Origin: Rebecca billardiae RCC1528
Lineage: Eukaryota; Haptophyta
Direction of reading: 5' to 3'
Length of the DNA stretch: 64,000 bases
Assembly: GCA_965240325.2 (NCBI GenBank)
Contig: OZ251232.1
Coordinates: 1,178,001 to 1,242,000, forward strand
Made by a program: the position numbers and the translations under genes
The notes under the pieces: generated by a model
Databases searched by the model: none
What the model saw: the letters and a program-made list of their open reading frames with translations, nothing else
Told to the model about the DNA's origin: nothing
Shown here: piece after piece, positions 36,658 through 46,982 of the stretch
Layout of the letters: each line of letters opens with the position of its first letter
How positions within the stretch are numbered: the stretch's first letter is position 1

Positions 36658-37245
36658 ATGAACGTTGCAAAGCGCAGCCGCGATCCGATCTGCGACGTGT
36701 GCGGCCACTGCCACGTGCAGGGCGTCAAGTGCTCTGTGTGCGGGCACGTCGGCAAGTACATTGTGCCAGGCGGGCCGAACAAGCCCACGCCGGGCTTCGT
36801 GCCGCCGGTGCCGCCTGGCCCGATCGACCAGCCCAACAACACCCCGCCATGGATGGTCGGCATCACTGTTGCCGAGTTCCAGTTCTGCCTCGAGGTCTTC
36901 TTCAGCCTGCTGCCACAGCTGATCACCTCGGGCGGCGCCGTGCCCGCCGCGCTCCAAAATCTGGACCAGCTTAAGATCATCCTCGACACGCTGCCGGACT
37001 ACTGCCAAACAGACCAGTGCCCGAGCTATGTGATGGGCATCCCGTGCCGCCCGGTGCGTGCCGCGCGCCCGCGCCGGTGCGGCACTCATCCTTCCCACGT
37101 GCATGCGCGCTGACGGCCTTGCGCGCACAATGTCCCTGCCGTGCCTCGGCTGCTGACGCCCTGCCAACCCTCGCAGATTTTGAAAGCTCTGCACGAAGTA
37201 CACATGAACGGCGCTCCGATCGCGCCGTACGTGCAACTGGACTGA
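36658..37245 (+). CDS. Small Cys-rich (zinc-binding?) protein, unknown function
   Basis: 154 aa from two exons, 36658-37053 and 37177-37245, with a 123-nt intron (GTGCGT...CGCAG). The join is in phase: MGIPCRP/ILKALHEVHMNGA. Near the N-terminus, CDVCGHCHVQGVKCSVCGH gives C-x2-C-x2-C-x6-C-x2-C-x-H, a likely zinc knuckle or ribbon. It is followed by a Pro/Gly-rich segment (GFVPPVPPGPIDQP) and a mostly alpha-helical hydrophobic region (FQFCLEVFFSLLPQL) with further Cys residues near the end. No signal peptide. I do not recognise the family. Continuity of the short second exon with a sensible ending supports a real gene. Confidence 0.65.
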
Positions 37246-38769
37246 CCGCGGGTGCTCCGCGCGTGGCCGAATCTGGGCCCGGTGAGCCAAGTCGACGAGG
37301 GCTGCCAGCGGCCCAGACTCTGTGAGTCTGTCTTTGGGCCAGAGCTGGCCGAGAGGACCCCTCCGCCCTCCCGCGTCACCGCCACCGACGGCCCGGACGG
37401 GGACCGTCAGGCGTCACGGGGCAGACGGGCAAGACCGCCGGTGCCGCCAAGCGGTACTTTATTGCGGCTCGCGCAACCAACCGTGCCCGTGGCAACTGTC
37501 CGTGCGGTACCGCGTACTGTGAATAACTAATACAGTTACTATTTGTCATTGAGACCAGCCGTAAGTAGCAGTACAGTACTACGGTTGCAGCAGCAGCAGC
37601 AGCTACGGTACCGGTAGTGGATCATCATCGTCATCAATAAGTCATCGTCGTCATGATCAGCATCAGATCGATATATTATAATTAATGGCTCATTCAGCCT
37701 GCTCACTCATCTAGTAATAATTAATTGGCTGCTTGCAACAATTATTGAGTAGCTATAGTGCTGCCTAGTGCAAGAGTACTGGCTGGCATGTTAACGGCGC
37801 GGTGAATCCGCTGACGAGTGGTCGATCTGCTCAGTGACTCGTCAGTGGACGACCGCCACTGGACGCACTACCTGTCTACCACTAGCTAGGCCTTGAAGCA
37901 CTTACAGGCTACTGTTAAATCGTCCGTCGTCGGACGATCCGCGTCGCCCGGCGCCGCGTCAGACCAGCCGCGAGTAGCAGACTGCAGAGTCTCAGGCGGA
38001 CCGCCGCGCTGGCCAGAGTGAGAGCCCCACTGCCAGGGGTGCGTGGCCCAAAATCCAACTTCCTGTCGTCTTGAGATGAGGCTCTCAAACTTCGGGTTGT
38101 CAATAATATTCGCCTGAAATGAGCTGGGGTCACGCTGACAAGTTTCAGTGCGAAAAACTGTCACATACTGGAGATATACGACCTCAATCTCGACGCGATC
38201 TCGGCAACATTAGTAGGGGAAATACACGATCTCCAAGGTGATCTCGCTATTTGATTTTGCACCAGAATCGCACCGCGTCTAGATCACATTTTGGCAGTCT
38301 GAAATTGGCACAGGCGGATTGAGATTTGAGTGAGATTCTACGACGGCCCTGGAATTAAGCCTTAACGCCTACTAACTAGTTCGGCGTCCAAGTAAATTAT
38401 ATACCCGTGTGATAGTTCGTCATGCTAAGAGATTTCGGTAGATTGTGGCACCCGAGAGTGTAACGGTCGGAGCTCTGACCCCACTACGGCTGTCAGGCCA
38501 GACGGAGTGAGTGAGACGGCCCGCCGTTAGAGTGCGGTGCTGCCAGTCACCCGGAGGGGCCCCCGCCCCGCCGCGGCACGCCGGCCGGCCGGCCGCCGCG
38601 GCGCCGTCAGGGGCGGCGGGCCCGGGGGGCGGGGCGTCCGCGGGCCATGTGCTCATCTCAGCTAATCACAGCGCCGCGTCGCCGCCCACGTCGTTCTGCT
38701 GACTCTGCCGGCGCTCTGTCTGCTGACTCAGTCGGGTGCCGGAGCAGCCGCTGCATATGTAGACCGTGT
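37246..38769. other. Intergenic, AT-richer, no gene supported
   Basis: About 1.5 kb. From 37500 to 38450 the sequence is markedly less GC-rich, with a short CAG run near 37584 and stops in all frames. A GC-rich block (38520-38640) precedes the MAK16 3' end. No feature recognised. Confidence 0.6.
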
Positions 38770-39166
38770 TCACCTCGCCGTCTGTCGCGCGGGCATCTCG
38801 TACTCTCGCTCGTACTCGATCGACACTCGCCTGCGCTTGGACGCACCGCCCCGTTTGGGCCCCGCCCCCCTCTCCGCCGGCGGTGGTCGCGCGGCTGGCT
38901 TGCGCGCGGGCAAGGGTCCGCGCTTGCCCTGACCGCGGCGATCGGCCGCGCCGTCCTCCTCGCCGCCATCCTCATCCTCGTCGTCCTCGTCATCCTCGTC
39001 GTCCTCCCCGTCTGCGTCGTCCGGCCCTCGCGGCACGTACCCACCTGAAAGCCACGAAGCGGAGCGCGCAGGGCAGCGCGGCGGCGCAGCGGCACTCGCT
39101 CAGCGCGGCGCGCACGAGCGCGATATGGCGGCGCGATGGGGGATGCGCGCGCGCACCGTCCTCGAG

Positions 39167-39201
<35 letters not shown>

Positions 39202-40042
39202 GGCCCTCGTCGTCGTCGCCCTCCAGGTCCTCGACGTACTGCATCCGGCCGTCGCCCTCCTCCTCCTCCTCCGCCTCCTCCTCGCCCTCCTCCTCCTCCT
39301 GCTCCTCGCGGTCGAGCACCTTGGCAAACTCCTTGGGCGCAAAGTTGTAGATGTCGCCGTACGTGCCGGCGCGCAGGCGCTCGAGCAGCTCGCGCTCGAT
39401 CGTCTTGTCCAGGTTGGCCGCGCGCTCCGCCTTGATCTCGCGCCGCGCGTCGCGCCGCTCCTTCTTCTTCGAGATGCGCTCGAGCGCAGGCTGCGCCTTC
39501 AGCTTGAGCCTGCGCATGCGTATCAAGTACTGCGTGATCTTGGTGAGCCGCTGCTTGCACTTGTGCACGAGGAACTTGGGCCAGTACGCGAGGTGCTCGT
39601 CGATCAGCGCGAGCGCCTGCGCGTAGCTCTTCGGCAGCTTCACCTTCTCCCACAACCGCTTGGGCGAGTGCGCGCGCTCGGCCGTCTTCATGCACAGGTA
39701 GAGCGTGCCGTCCTCCTCGAGGATCGTGGCGTACTGGCTGTTGGCTAGCGGGCACGAGCTCTTGTTGCACGTGCCGGTGAGGTTGTACTTGTTGCGGCAC
39801 ATCGTCTGCGTCGTCGTCTTCGCCTTGAACGAGCAGTGGTTGTAGTTGATCACCTGCCAGATCACCTGCGCGGCGGGCGGACAGCCGAGGCGAGCGCGCA
39901 CGCGCACGCGCGCGCGTTCGCGGCACGCGCGGGCTCGCGGCCAGGTGAGCCGGCGGGAAGGCGAGAGCGCGCTGAGACACGCAGAGAAGCCGCCTCTGGC
40001 GCACGTCCACCCGCGCCGGCCACGCACATCGTCGGTGATCAT
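38770..40042 (-). CDS. MAK16: Ribosome biogenesis protein MAK16
   Basis: Nucleolar factor for 60S (5.8S/25S rRNA) maturation. Three exons: 40042-40028 (only five codons), 39865-39157, 39044-38770; introns are 162 nt (GTGCGT...GCGCAG) and 112 nt (GTGCGC...TTTCAG). They join to 332 aa. The first join restores [19 protein letters not shown], the family's start. Conserved blocks follow: [20 protein letters not shown] with its four Cys, then [39 protein letters not shown] and [13 protein letters not shown] long Glu/Asp-rich stretch including 11 consecutive Asp is typical for the family. Exon 3 ends [15 protein letters not shown], matching the conserved MAK16 C-terminal signature, which confirms the second join. 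An ATG at 40072 could add ten residues. Confidence 0.95.
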
Positions 40043-40847
40043 GATGCTCGCGCCCACGTGACGAACGTCCACGTGAGCGGTGAGCCCAGGGCTGTCAGTC
40101 GCTTTTATTTCACGATGGCGGACTGGCCTGCAGCAGGGCAGGGCGGTGCGGCTCCGTGGGCGCTTCTTGGGATGACCTCCGGGCCGACGAGTCAGCAGCC
40201 ATCATTGTTGTCATCAGGCGGCCGAAAATAACTGCGCGCAGAAAGCGAACTTGTAGATCCGCGCGAAACTTCGCGACGACGATCAATCATGCTGGTGGGC
40301 ATTGTCAATTCTGGCGGCGCCCGGTGGCAACATACGGACAGTAGACATGATACTCATTATTACTAACAGTCTTAGCTGCATGAAATAAGGCATACGTGCT
40401 GCGTCTGCTTACTGCGGGGCGGGCGCCCTGAGGCACCTTCCCGCGCAGTCGAGGCGCCGCCGGCCGTCGTCCGACATGCTTGCAGTTCTGAATGATGTGA
40501 GTCCATCAGCGGCGCCGAGCGCGAAAACGGCTGAGCGCAAGGCGTCGACGCGACCGGCACGAGCATCGAGGGCGAGCGCCGCTCGCCGCTCGTGCCGGCG
40601 AATCAACGAGCGTCGCGGAAGGCCAAGCGCAGGCTTCCGAACGCTGCAGACTCGAGCATCGCCGCCCGTGGCTGTGGCTCCATGCGCCCAATAGTACTGG
40701 CTGATCAAGACCTGCGCGGCGCAAGCGTCGGGCCCCGGCCGAGTGCGCGGCAGCGTGAGACGGCGCGGGCAAGGCGAGCGCGCGGCGCGCGGGGTGCGCC
40801 GCGGGGGGCGTGCCCTCGGCGCGGGCCCGGCGCGCACCGTGCAGGCT
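40043..40847. other. Intergenic, no gene supported
   Basis: Between the MAK16 start and the cullin stop, both on minus. It must contain the MAK16 promoter. Overlapping frames on both strands near 40410-40860 are compositional. Confidence 0.5.
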
Positions 40848-41126
40848 CTAGGCAAGGTACTTGTACACGTTCGACTTGCTCGCGTCGCGCTCGAGGTACT
40901 CGCGCGCGATCAGGTCCTCGATGCGCTTCTTGATCTGCTTCGGGTCGGGCTTGAAGTGGCGCATCAGCTGCTGCGACGCCTCCAGCACGAGCCTGCGACG
41001 AGGCGCACGCGCGCGCGCGGGCGGAGGCGGGGCGGGCGGGCGCGGGCGGGCGGGCACGGGGTGAGGCGCGGCGTGTGCGGCGCCCCGAACCGGCGCAGCC
41101 GGGCGGGCGGCCGGGCGAGCGAGCGT

Positions 41127-41164
<38 letters not shown>

Positions 41165-42491
41165 AGGCGTGGGCGCAGGCGCGGGCGCGGGCATAGGCGC
41201 GGGCGCAGGTGCGCACCTCTGGTGGTCCAGCGACTTGCGCGTCTTCATGATGCGCACGATTGCTGCCTCGATGGCGTGCTTGCGGTCCTGCGCGTGCCGC
41301 GCGCGCAGTGTGGCGAGGGGCGGCGGGCGCAGAGGCCGCGGCCGGCAGCGCGGGCGTCAGCCAGCCCGACGGGCCGGAAGGCTCGCGCGCGCGCTCCCGG
41401 CGCCGTGCGCGCTCAGCGGCAAGGCGGTGCGCCGCGCACAGGTGCGCACCTCGTCGACCGTCTGCCTCGTCGTCTCCTTCTCCTCCTGCGTCACCTTCGC
41501 GGTGAGCATCGGCACCTTGATCCTGCGCGCCTTGTCCGTGAACTCGAGGTTGCACGAGAAGGCGTCCGCGGCGTCCACCTCGCGCGAGGCGGGCTCCTTC
41601 AGCAGGATCCGGTACTTGCCGACTGAGAGCGAGAGGAGGTAGCGCTTCAGCTCGTCGAGCGGCAGGTTGAGCGCCTTCTGGATCTCCTCGCACGTGTACT
41701 TCGCCTGCGAGTTGAAGAGCAGCAGGATGCACGCCTGGTACGTCGAGACCATCAGGTCGTGCTTCTTCTCCTTGCCGCCGGGGCTGAACGTGCCGAGCAC
41801 CTGCGCCGAGCCGAGCGAGTGCACCCAGCGCAGCCGGCGGTGAGAGGTGCGGCCGTCGTAGAACTCCTTGAACGCCTGCACGCACTGCACCATCTCCGAG
41901 GGCAGGTTGAGCTCGTCCGACTTGTACGTCGGCCAGAAGCCCGTCGTGAGCACCTGCACCGTCAGGTCCGTATCGAGCTTCAGCTGCTTGTCCGACATCC
42001 ATTCGGCGAACGCCGACTGGATGTCGGCCGAGAGGTGCATGTCCGTGACCATGCCCTCGAGCTTGGACGTGAACTGCGCGCCGCACTTGAGCTTCAGCTT
42101 GGCGATCATCGAGCGCTCGGCGTCGTCCGACGCCGAGCGCGCGAGGAGCAGCCTCTTCGCCAGCTGCTTCTTGTAGAACTCCGCGAAGATGTCCTTGTCC
42201 GTCAGGTACGAGAAGAGCTTCACCACCTTCTCGAGCTTGTCGTCGAGCTGCTGGTCGTCGAGCCGCTCGCCCGACTTCTTCAGCAGGTTGTCGCAGAAGT
42301 TGGAGAGCATCTCGGCGGTCGTCATCTTGTGGATGTCCTTGTTGACGAAGATCTCGAAGGCCTCCTTCATCGCCTTCTGGAAGATCGCGTTCTGCCCGAA
42401 GCACTCCTTCACCAGGTCGGTGTACTTGTCGTGGATGTCCAAGAGCTCCTGCACGTACGGGTTCATGTCCGCAGCGCTCGCGGCCGCGGCC

Positions 42492-42528
<37 letters not shown>

Positions 42529-43742
42529 TGCCGCCGCCGCCGCCCGCGCCGCCCGCGGCGCCCGCGGCGCCGTCGCCGCCCGCGCTGTCCGACGCGCCCT
42601 CCTGCTTGCGCACGAGCGTCATCCCGATGTCGGTGATGTGCTTGCGCACGATCGCGCCGATCGGCTGCAGCCCGTTGGGCACGCGCGAGAAGAGGCGGTA
42701 CATGCGCGCGAGGTCGTCCGTCTTGTTGTCGCGGAGCAGCGCCTCGCAGCCCGAGTTCTCCTTCTCGAGCAGCTTGGTCTCGGGCGACGCGAGCAGCTCG
42801 TCCTCGCACACCTGCAGCATCTTCTCCTGCGTCGTCGGGTGTAGGTAGTGCGCGACGCGCGCCTGCTCCTGGGTGAGCCTGTCCTCCGCCTTGCACATGT
42901 AGTCGGGGAACGAGTCCTGCTCCGTCCAGCTCGCGCTCTGCACGCTGCGCGAGACGCGGCGCCGCGCGCGACGGGCGGGGCCGCGGGGCCGCGGAGCCGC
43001 ACCGAGCGGGCCGAGCGTCAGCATGCGCGCAGCGCGCGCGCCGCGCCGACTGCGGGGCCGCATGCGCCGCACGCGCTCGCGAGCCATCGCCGCGCCGCGG
43101 CGCGCACCGGTAGAAGTCGCGGGTCGCAACGAGCAGCGCCTCCTCAAAGTCGGTCGTGTACACCTCCAGCGAGTTCCGCGTGCCGCCCATATCGACGAAG
43201 ATCGCCACGACGTCCTTGATCAGCTTGCGGTCGATGAGCTCGCCCTCGCGCTCCTTCAGGATGAGCGACAGGATCACCGAGCGCACGTCGCGCTTGACGG
43301 CGTTGAAGACGATCTCGTGGAACGAGTTGGAGCCGACCTCGGAGAGCTCGGGCAGCGACAGCCGCTTCACGTAGAAGCGGTCGAGGTACTTGAACACGTG
43401 CGAGAGGAAGCGGATCATGAGCTTGTGGTTGTCCCACCGTCGCACGAGCTCGCGCAGCATCGCCTCGTTGTTCTTCGCCTTGATGCGCGGGAGCACCTTG
43501 ACGGAGAGGTACTCCTTCACAGAGCCACAGTAGTTGTTGTACAGCTGCTCCGACCAGTTGTTCGGGGGCTTCTGTGTGCACATCGAGTAGACGGTCGTGT
43601 AGAGCTGCGAGTACTCATCCGTCGTGATCTTGATGCGGTACACGTTGTCGGTGAGGTCCTCGAGGATCTCCTGGATCTTGAGGACCCCATGCTGCTTCAG
43701 CTTCTGCCAGCCCTCGTCGAGGGTGATCACCGGGCCCTGCAT
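40848..43742 (-). CDS. CUL1: Cullin (CUL1-like) ubiquitin ligase scaffold
   Basis: Scaffold of an SCF-type E3 ligase. Four exons: 43742-43108, 42944-41450, 41287-41217, 40992-40848; three introns (163, 162, 224 nt), all GTGCGC...GCAG. They join to 781 aa. The N-terminus has LDEGWQKLKQHG and YTTVYSMCTQKPPNNWSEQ, closest to plant CUL1 and consistent with SKP1 binding. The central cullin block includes NKDIHKMTTAEMLSNFCDNL and DIFAEFYKKQLAKRLLL. The neddylation domain is assembled from three exons: HAIEAAIVRIMKTRKSLDHQ, LVLEASQQLMRHFKPD and a C-terminus VYKYLA, with the acceptor Lys expected in IVRIMKTRK. A Gly/Ala insertion at about residues 332-370 is unusual. An in-frame ATG at 43823 is less likely. 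It is divergent from the TMEM184-like gene. Confidence 0.94.
41127..41209. repeat. GCGCAG/GCGGGC minisatellite in cullin intron 3
   Basis: Alternating 6-bp units gcgcag, gcgggc and variants fill most of the intron between its donor and acceptor. Confidence 0.8.
42463..42600. repeat. (GCC)n tract coding a Gly/Ala insertion in the cullin
   Basis: In-frame insertion of about 38 residues, largely Gly then Ala, between the block ending GMTLVRKQ and MNPYVQELLDIHDKY. Other cullins join these directly or with a short loop. Confidence 0.8.
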
Positions 43743-43967
43743 CGCCCGAGCAGGCCTCCCGCACGCGCCGCCGCCGCTCCGCTCGCGACCTTCCTGGTGG
43801 AGGCCACCCTTGTCCGGTGTCACCGAGCGCGCCCGGCGCGCTGCTCAGCACTGCCGCGCCCGCTGCTCCGGCTGGGACAAGGAAGCTTGGCGCGCCAAGG
43901 CCTCTCACGTCCGGTGGTCGCGGCCGCTGCTACCAGTCCGGGTCCGCAAGGTGGCCCTGGCGGCATC
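43743..43967. promoter_or_regulatory. Putative bidirectional promoter (cullin / TMEM184-like)
   Basis: 225 bp between divergent starts. No TATA box recognised. Confidence 0.4.
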
Positions 43968-45029
43968 ATGGCGCACGGCGAGCTCATGCGCGACTACGGC
44001 CCCGGCGCGCTGGAGTTCTGGCGCACGTGCGCCACGCTTGAGCCCGTCACCTTCACCATCGCGTGGATCACCGCGGGTATCGCCATTACGCTCACCTGCA
44101 CGACGAGCACGCTGCACGAGGCCCAGCTGCGCGCGAGCAGTGTCACGATGCGCCGGCAGTACTACCTGCGCATCTCGGCGATGGCGCGCGTCTTCGCGAT
44201 CACGTGCGCGCTCTCTCTCCTCACGCCGCGCGCGTGGCTGCTCTGGCACCTGCTGCAGAAGCAGTACGAGGCGTACGTGCTCGCCTCGTTCGGCCAGCTG
44301 CTCTTCCTGCTGCTCAGCCTCGCGGCGATGGGCAGCGCGCAGGAGGTGCACGGCGACGCCGAGATGGCGGGGCAGCGCATCGTCGCCGTGCTCGCCTCGC
44401 AGGGCGCGCAGAGGCACTTCGCCCAGCCGCCGCTCTGCTGCGTGCTCCACGCGTGCATGAGCCCGGGCTACCTCAGCGTCAGCCACCTGCTCTGGCTGGT
44501 CACGGGCCTGCGCCAGTTCGTCTTTGCCATGCCCTCGCTCGCGGTGCTGGTGCTGTGGGCGGCGATCGTGCTCGAGCCCGCGCAGACGCAGCGCGTCGCG
44601 ATGTTCGCCTCGATCCTGAGCAAGCTCTCCACGCTGCTCGCGCTGTACTGCCTCTTCGTGCTGTACCGCGCGACGCACGAGGTGCTGCACGCGTGGCACA
44701 CGACTGCCAAGTTCGTGTCCATCAAGCTCTTCCTCCTCGTCGCGCTCGTGCAGGAGCCGATCGTGGGCGCGATCGTCGGGCACGGCGACGGCGAGGGGCA
44801 GTGCCTGCGCGGCACGAATCGCGCCAACTTCTGGGCGATGTGGCTGCTCAGTGTCGAGACGATCGGCATGGCCGTGCTGCTGCGCCGCGCGTTCCCGGCC
44901 GAGGAGCTCGAGGCCGAGGCGGCGCACGAGCGCTCCGGCGTGCTCGTCGAGCTGCAGCTGCGCTCCTACTTTGAGGGGCTCGAGCAGAAGCGCGCGAGGG
45001 GCGAGAAGCTCGACGACGACGACCTGTGA
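43968..45029 (+). CDS. TMEM184 / organic solute transporter alpha-like membrane protein
   Basis: 353 aa, single exon. About seven hydrophobic segments are spread over residues 25-310, starting with FTIAWITAGIAITLTCTT. The family hallmark KFVSIKLFLLVALVQEPIVG is at about residues 245-264 (F.sVK...F...WQ in TMEM184 and Ost-alpha). The C-terminus is charged (LEQKRARGEKLDDDDL). Family members are solute or bile-acid transport subunits in animals and vacuolar or unknown proteins in plants; the substrate here is unknown. The ATG at 43968 (atcATGg) is used because the frame further upstream is antisense to the cullin gene. Confidence 0.82.
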   Translation: MAHGELMRDYGPGALEFWRTCATLEPVTFTIAWITAGIAITLTCTTSTLHEAQLRASSVTMRRQYYLRISAMARVFAITCALSLLTPRAWLLWHLLQKQYEAYVLASFGQLLFLLLSLAAMGSAQEVHGDAEMAGQRIVAVLASQGAQRHFAQPPLCCVLHACMSPGYLSVSHLLWLVTGLRQFVFAMPSLAVLVLWAAIVLEPAQTQRVAMFASILSKLSTLLALYCLFVLYRATHEVLHAWHTTAKFVSIKLFLLVALVQEPIVGAIVGHGDGEGQCLRGTNRANFWAMWLLSVETIGMAVLLRRAFPAEELEAEAAHERSGVLVELQLRSYFEGLEQKRARGEKLDDDDL

Positions 45030-45735
45030 GCCGCGAGGACTCGTAGCCTAGGGATACCGCGTTGGCTCAGCACGGTCACGCGACGCAGCGGAGGCCATTA
45101 CTATGCCGGCTGCCGGGCTGCCGGCTGCGCCTGGCCCTGTGCCGCTGACACTCGTCAGTGACACGGTGACGGGCACCGCGATGATTGACACATTGACTGA
45201 TTTGACATAGTAGTTATAGTAGTGCATGTATTAGCGTAGTTACTCATCAAGCGTACTACTACCGCCACTTATACTCCATCATCAATCAGTATTAATCATC
45301 ATCGGCAGTGGATTATACTACGGTCGTCGTCTTAGACTTAGCGGAGCCCTGTAATTATGTCAAATAATACGACTTATTATAATGTAGATATATATATATC
45401 TACATTATAATACTGATGGTTATATATATAATAATAATAATAATAAATCACTCTGAGTGGACTCGTATATTGTACTCGCAGCTATTAGCTAACTCGGATG
45501 AGCGGCCAAAGTAGTCTCAGTACCAGACTGCTCCGAAGTCATCTGCGCATGCTGGGCCTCATGCCCGGTGCTGGTTGCTGGCTGCTGCGGCGCCTGCGGC
45601 AGCCGCTGCCAAGTGCCAGCGGCAGCGCTGCAGCAACACGGCGCAGCGGCACAGACGCCACGGTCACGTAACGGTCGTCGTCGTCATCACGTGCTGCCGC
45701 TGCGCAGACCGATGTCGTTCCGGTGATCGACCCGG
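45030..45735. other. Intergenic, AT-rich, with palindrome
   Basis: Between the convergent TMEM184-like and sulfotransferase genes. 45180-45480 is AT-rich with TA and ATA runs and a 36-bp palindrome, listed separately. No gene. Confidence 0.65.
45376..45411. repeat. Perfect 36-bp AT-rich palindrome
   Basis: Each 18-bp half is the exact reverse complement of the other (attataatgtagatatat outward from the centre). Cruciform-prone. The non-alternating part (aatgtaga/tctacatt) makes it more than a TA microsatellite. Confidence 0.85.
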
Positions 45736-46812
45736 TCAACTGGGCAAGTCCTGAGGCTTCGTCGCGGCGCGGGCCGACTCCGATTCATCCGCGGCTTTGT
45801 CGTTGAACGAGGAGCCACCAGACGATTCTGCATACCCGTAGCGCACCATGTACTCACGATTCGCGGCCCACAGCGCTTGCGCCTCCGCGCCAGGCAGGTC
45901 TGCGCGCCAGTCGGCGTGCGTGCGATGGCGCCGGTGGAATCGACTGCCACGCGCACCCGCGCTCTTGCGCTGCGCCGCAAGGCCGCCCACCCACTCCACA
46001 ACGGATTCAGCGAGGGCGTCGCTCGTCGCCGCCGCGCACAGGCCGGCCTTGGCCGAGAAGCTCCGCAGGAGCGCGGCCTGCGCGCTCGGCACGTCGGCCG
46101 CGTCGAACACGGCTTCGTACGCCACGTCGAGCTGCGCTCGCGGCTGCCACTGCGAGAACGACTCGACGTACGGCTGCAGCGTCCGCGCGCACGCGCCTGG
46201 CTCACCGTCCGCGCGAATGCCGAGCCAGTTCTTGCGACCAGTCGCCGCGAACGCGACCGCTGACGCGCAGATGGCGCGCAGGTCGCGATGGCTGACGATC
46301 ACGACGTCGGAGGCGCGCGCGAGCGCCTCGTCGAAGCCGTGCGTCTTGTACACGAGCAGGCGCTTGCTCGGGTCGTCGTCCGTCGGCCGGTACCGGCGCT
46401 TGACGAAGCGGCGCGCCGAGCTCCCGTCGCCAACGCCGAGAGCGCGTTGCGACATGGCGAAGATCGCGTTGTACAGCCAGGTGGAGCCGGAGCGCGGCAG
46501 CCCGGCAATCACTACGCGCAGGGGGCCAGCGTGCGGGGAGCGCGCCGTGCACGGAGGGGAGGCCAGAGCCGTCGCCGCCGCTGGCGAGACTCGCGGCGCC
46601 ATGTCCAAGCGCTCCACGGCTGCAGGCCCGCTCTCCGCGCCGGGCCGTTCGCGACCTGTCGGCACGTCCGGCACAGTCGGCGTGGCAGGGCCGGCGACAG
46701 GAGCATGGATCGCCGCGGGAGATGAGCGTGCGAGCCGCACGGCGCCCGAAAGCAGGAGCGTGAGCGCGGCAACAGTGGCCAACAGCAGCTGCAGTCGCGA
46801 GTCGGACGCCAT
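45736..46812 (-). CDS. Sulfotransferase (PAPS-dependent, type II membrane)
   Basis: 358 aa. A hydrophobic anchor at residues 8-28 (LLLATVAALTLLLSGAV) and a Pro/Ala-rich stem suggest a Golgi type II protein. The catalytic domain starts at about residue 97 with VVIAGLPRSGSTWLYNAI, the 5'-phosphosulfate-binding loop of PAPS sulfotransferases. VVIVSHRDLRAICASAV at about 170-186 fits the 3'-phosphate-binding segment (Arg and Ser present). YKTHGF precedes it. The acceptor may be a glycan or small molecule; sulfated polysaccharides are common in marine algae, but that is inference. No intron. It is head-to-head with FtsZ. Confidence 0.82.
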   Translation of the reverse strand: MASDSRLQLLLATVAALTLLLSGAVRLARSSPAAIHAPVAGPATPTVPDVPTGRERPGAESGPAAVERLDMAPRVSPAAATALASPPCTARSPHAGPLRVVIAGLPRSGSTWLYNAIFAMSQRALGVGDGSSARRFVKRRYRPTDDDPSKRLLVYKTHGFDEALARASDVVIVSHRDLRAICASAVAFAATGRKNWLGIRADGEPGACARTLQPYVESFSQWQPRAQLDVAYEAVFDAADVPSAQAALLRSFSAKAGLCAAATSDALAESVVEWVGGLAAQRKSAGARGSRFHRRHRTHADWRADLPGAEAQALWAANREYMVRYGYAESSGGSSFNDKAADESESARAATKPQDLPS

Positions 46813-46982
46813 GCTGAGAAGTCGGCGGATTTACGAGCGTGTTTTTCCGCGGGCGCGGACGACTTTTCCTGGCCGCCCGGACCACAATTCTGAAACGCCC
46901 AGCGAGGCAGCGACGCAGGGCCACGCCCGTCTTTTCAAGCAACGCCCGCTCCGCTACCTCCTCCGCTGAGCGGACAACCACG
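46813..46982. promoter_or_regulatory. Putative bidirectional promoter (sulfotransferase / FtsZ)
   Basis: 170 bp between divergent start codons. No recognised core element. Confidence 0.4.

Noticed and set aside
38658-39000. Arg-rich frame as the MAK16 C-terminus
   Set aside because: The frame ending [13 protein letters not shown] matches the conserved MAK16 tail and is reached by a normal intron.
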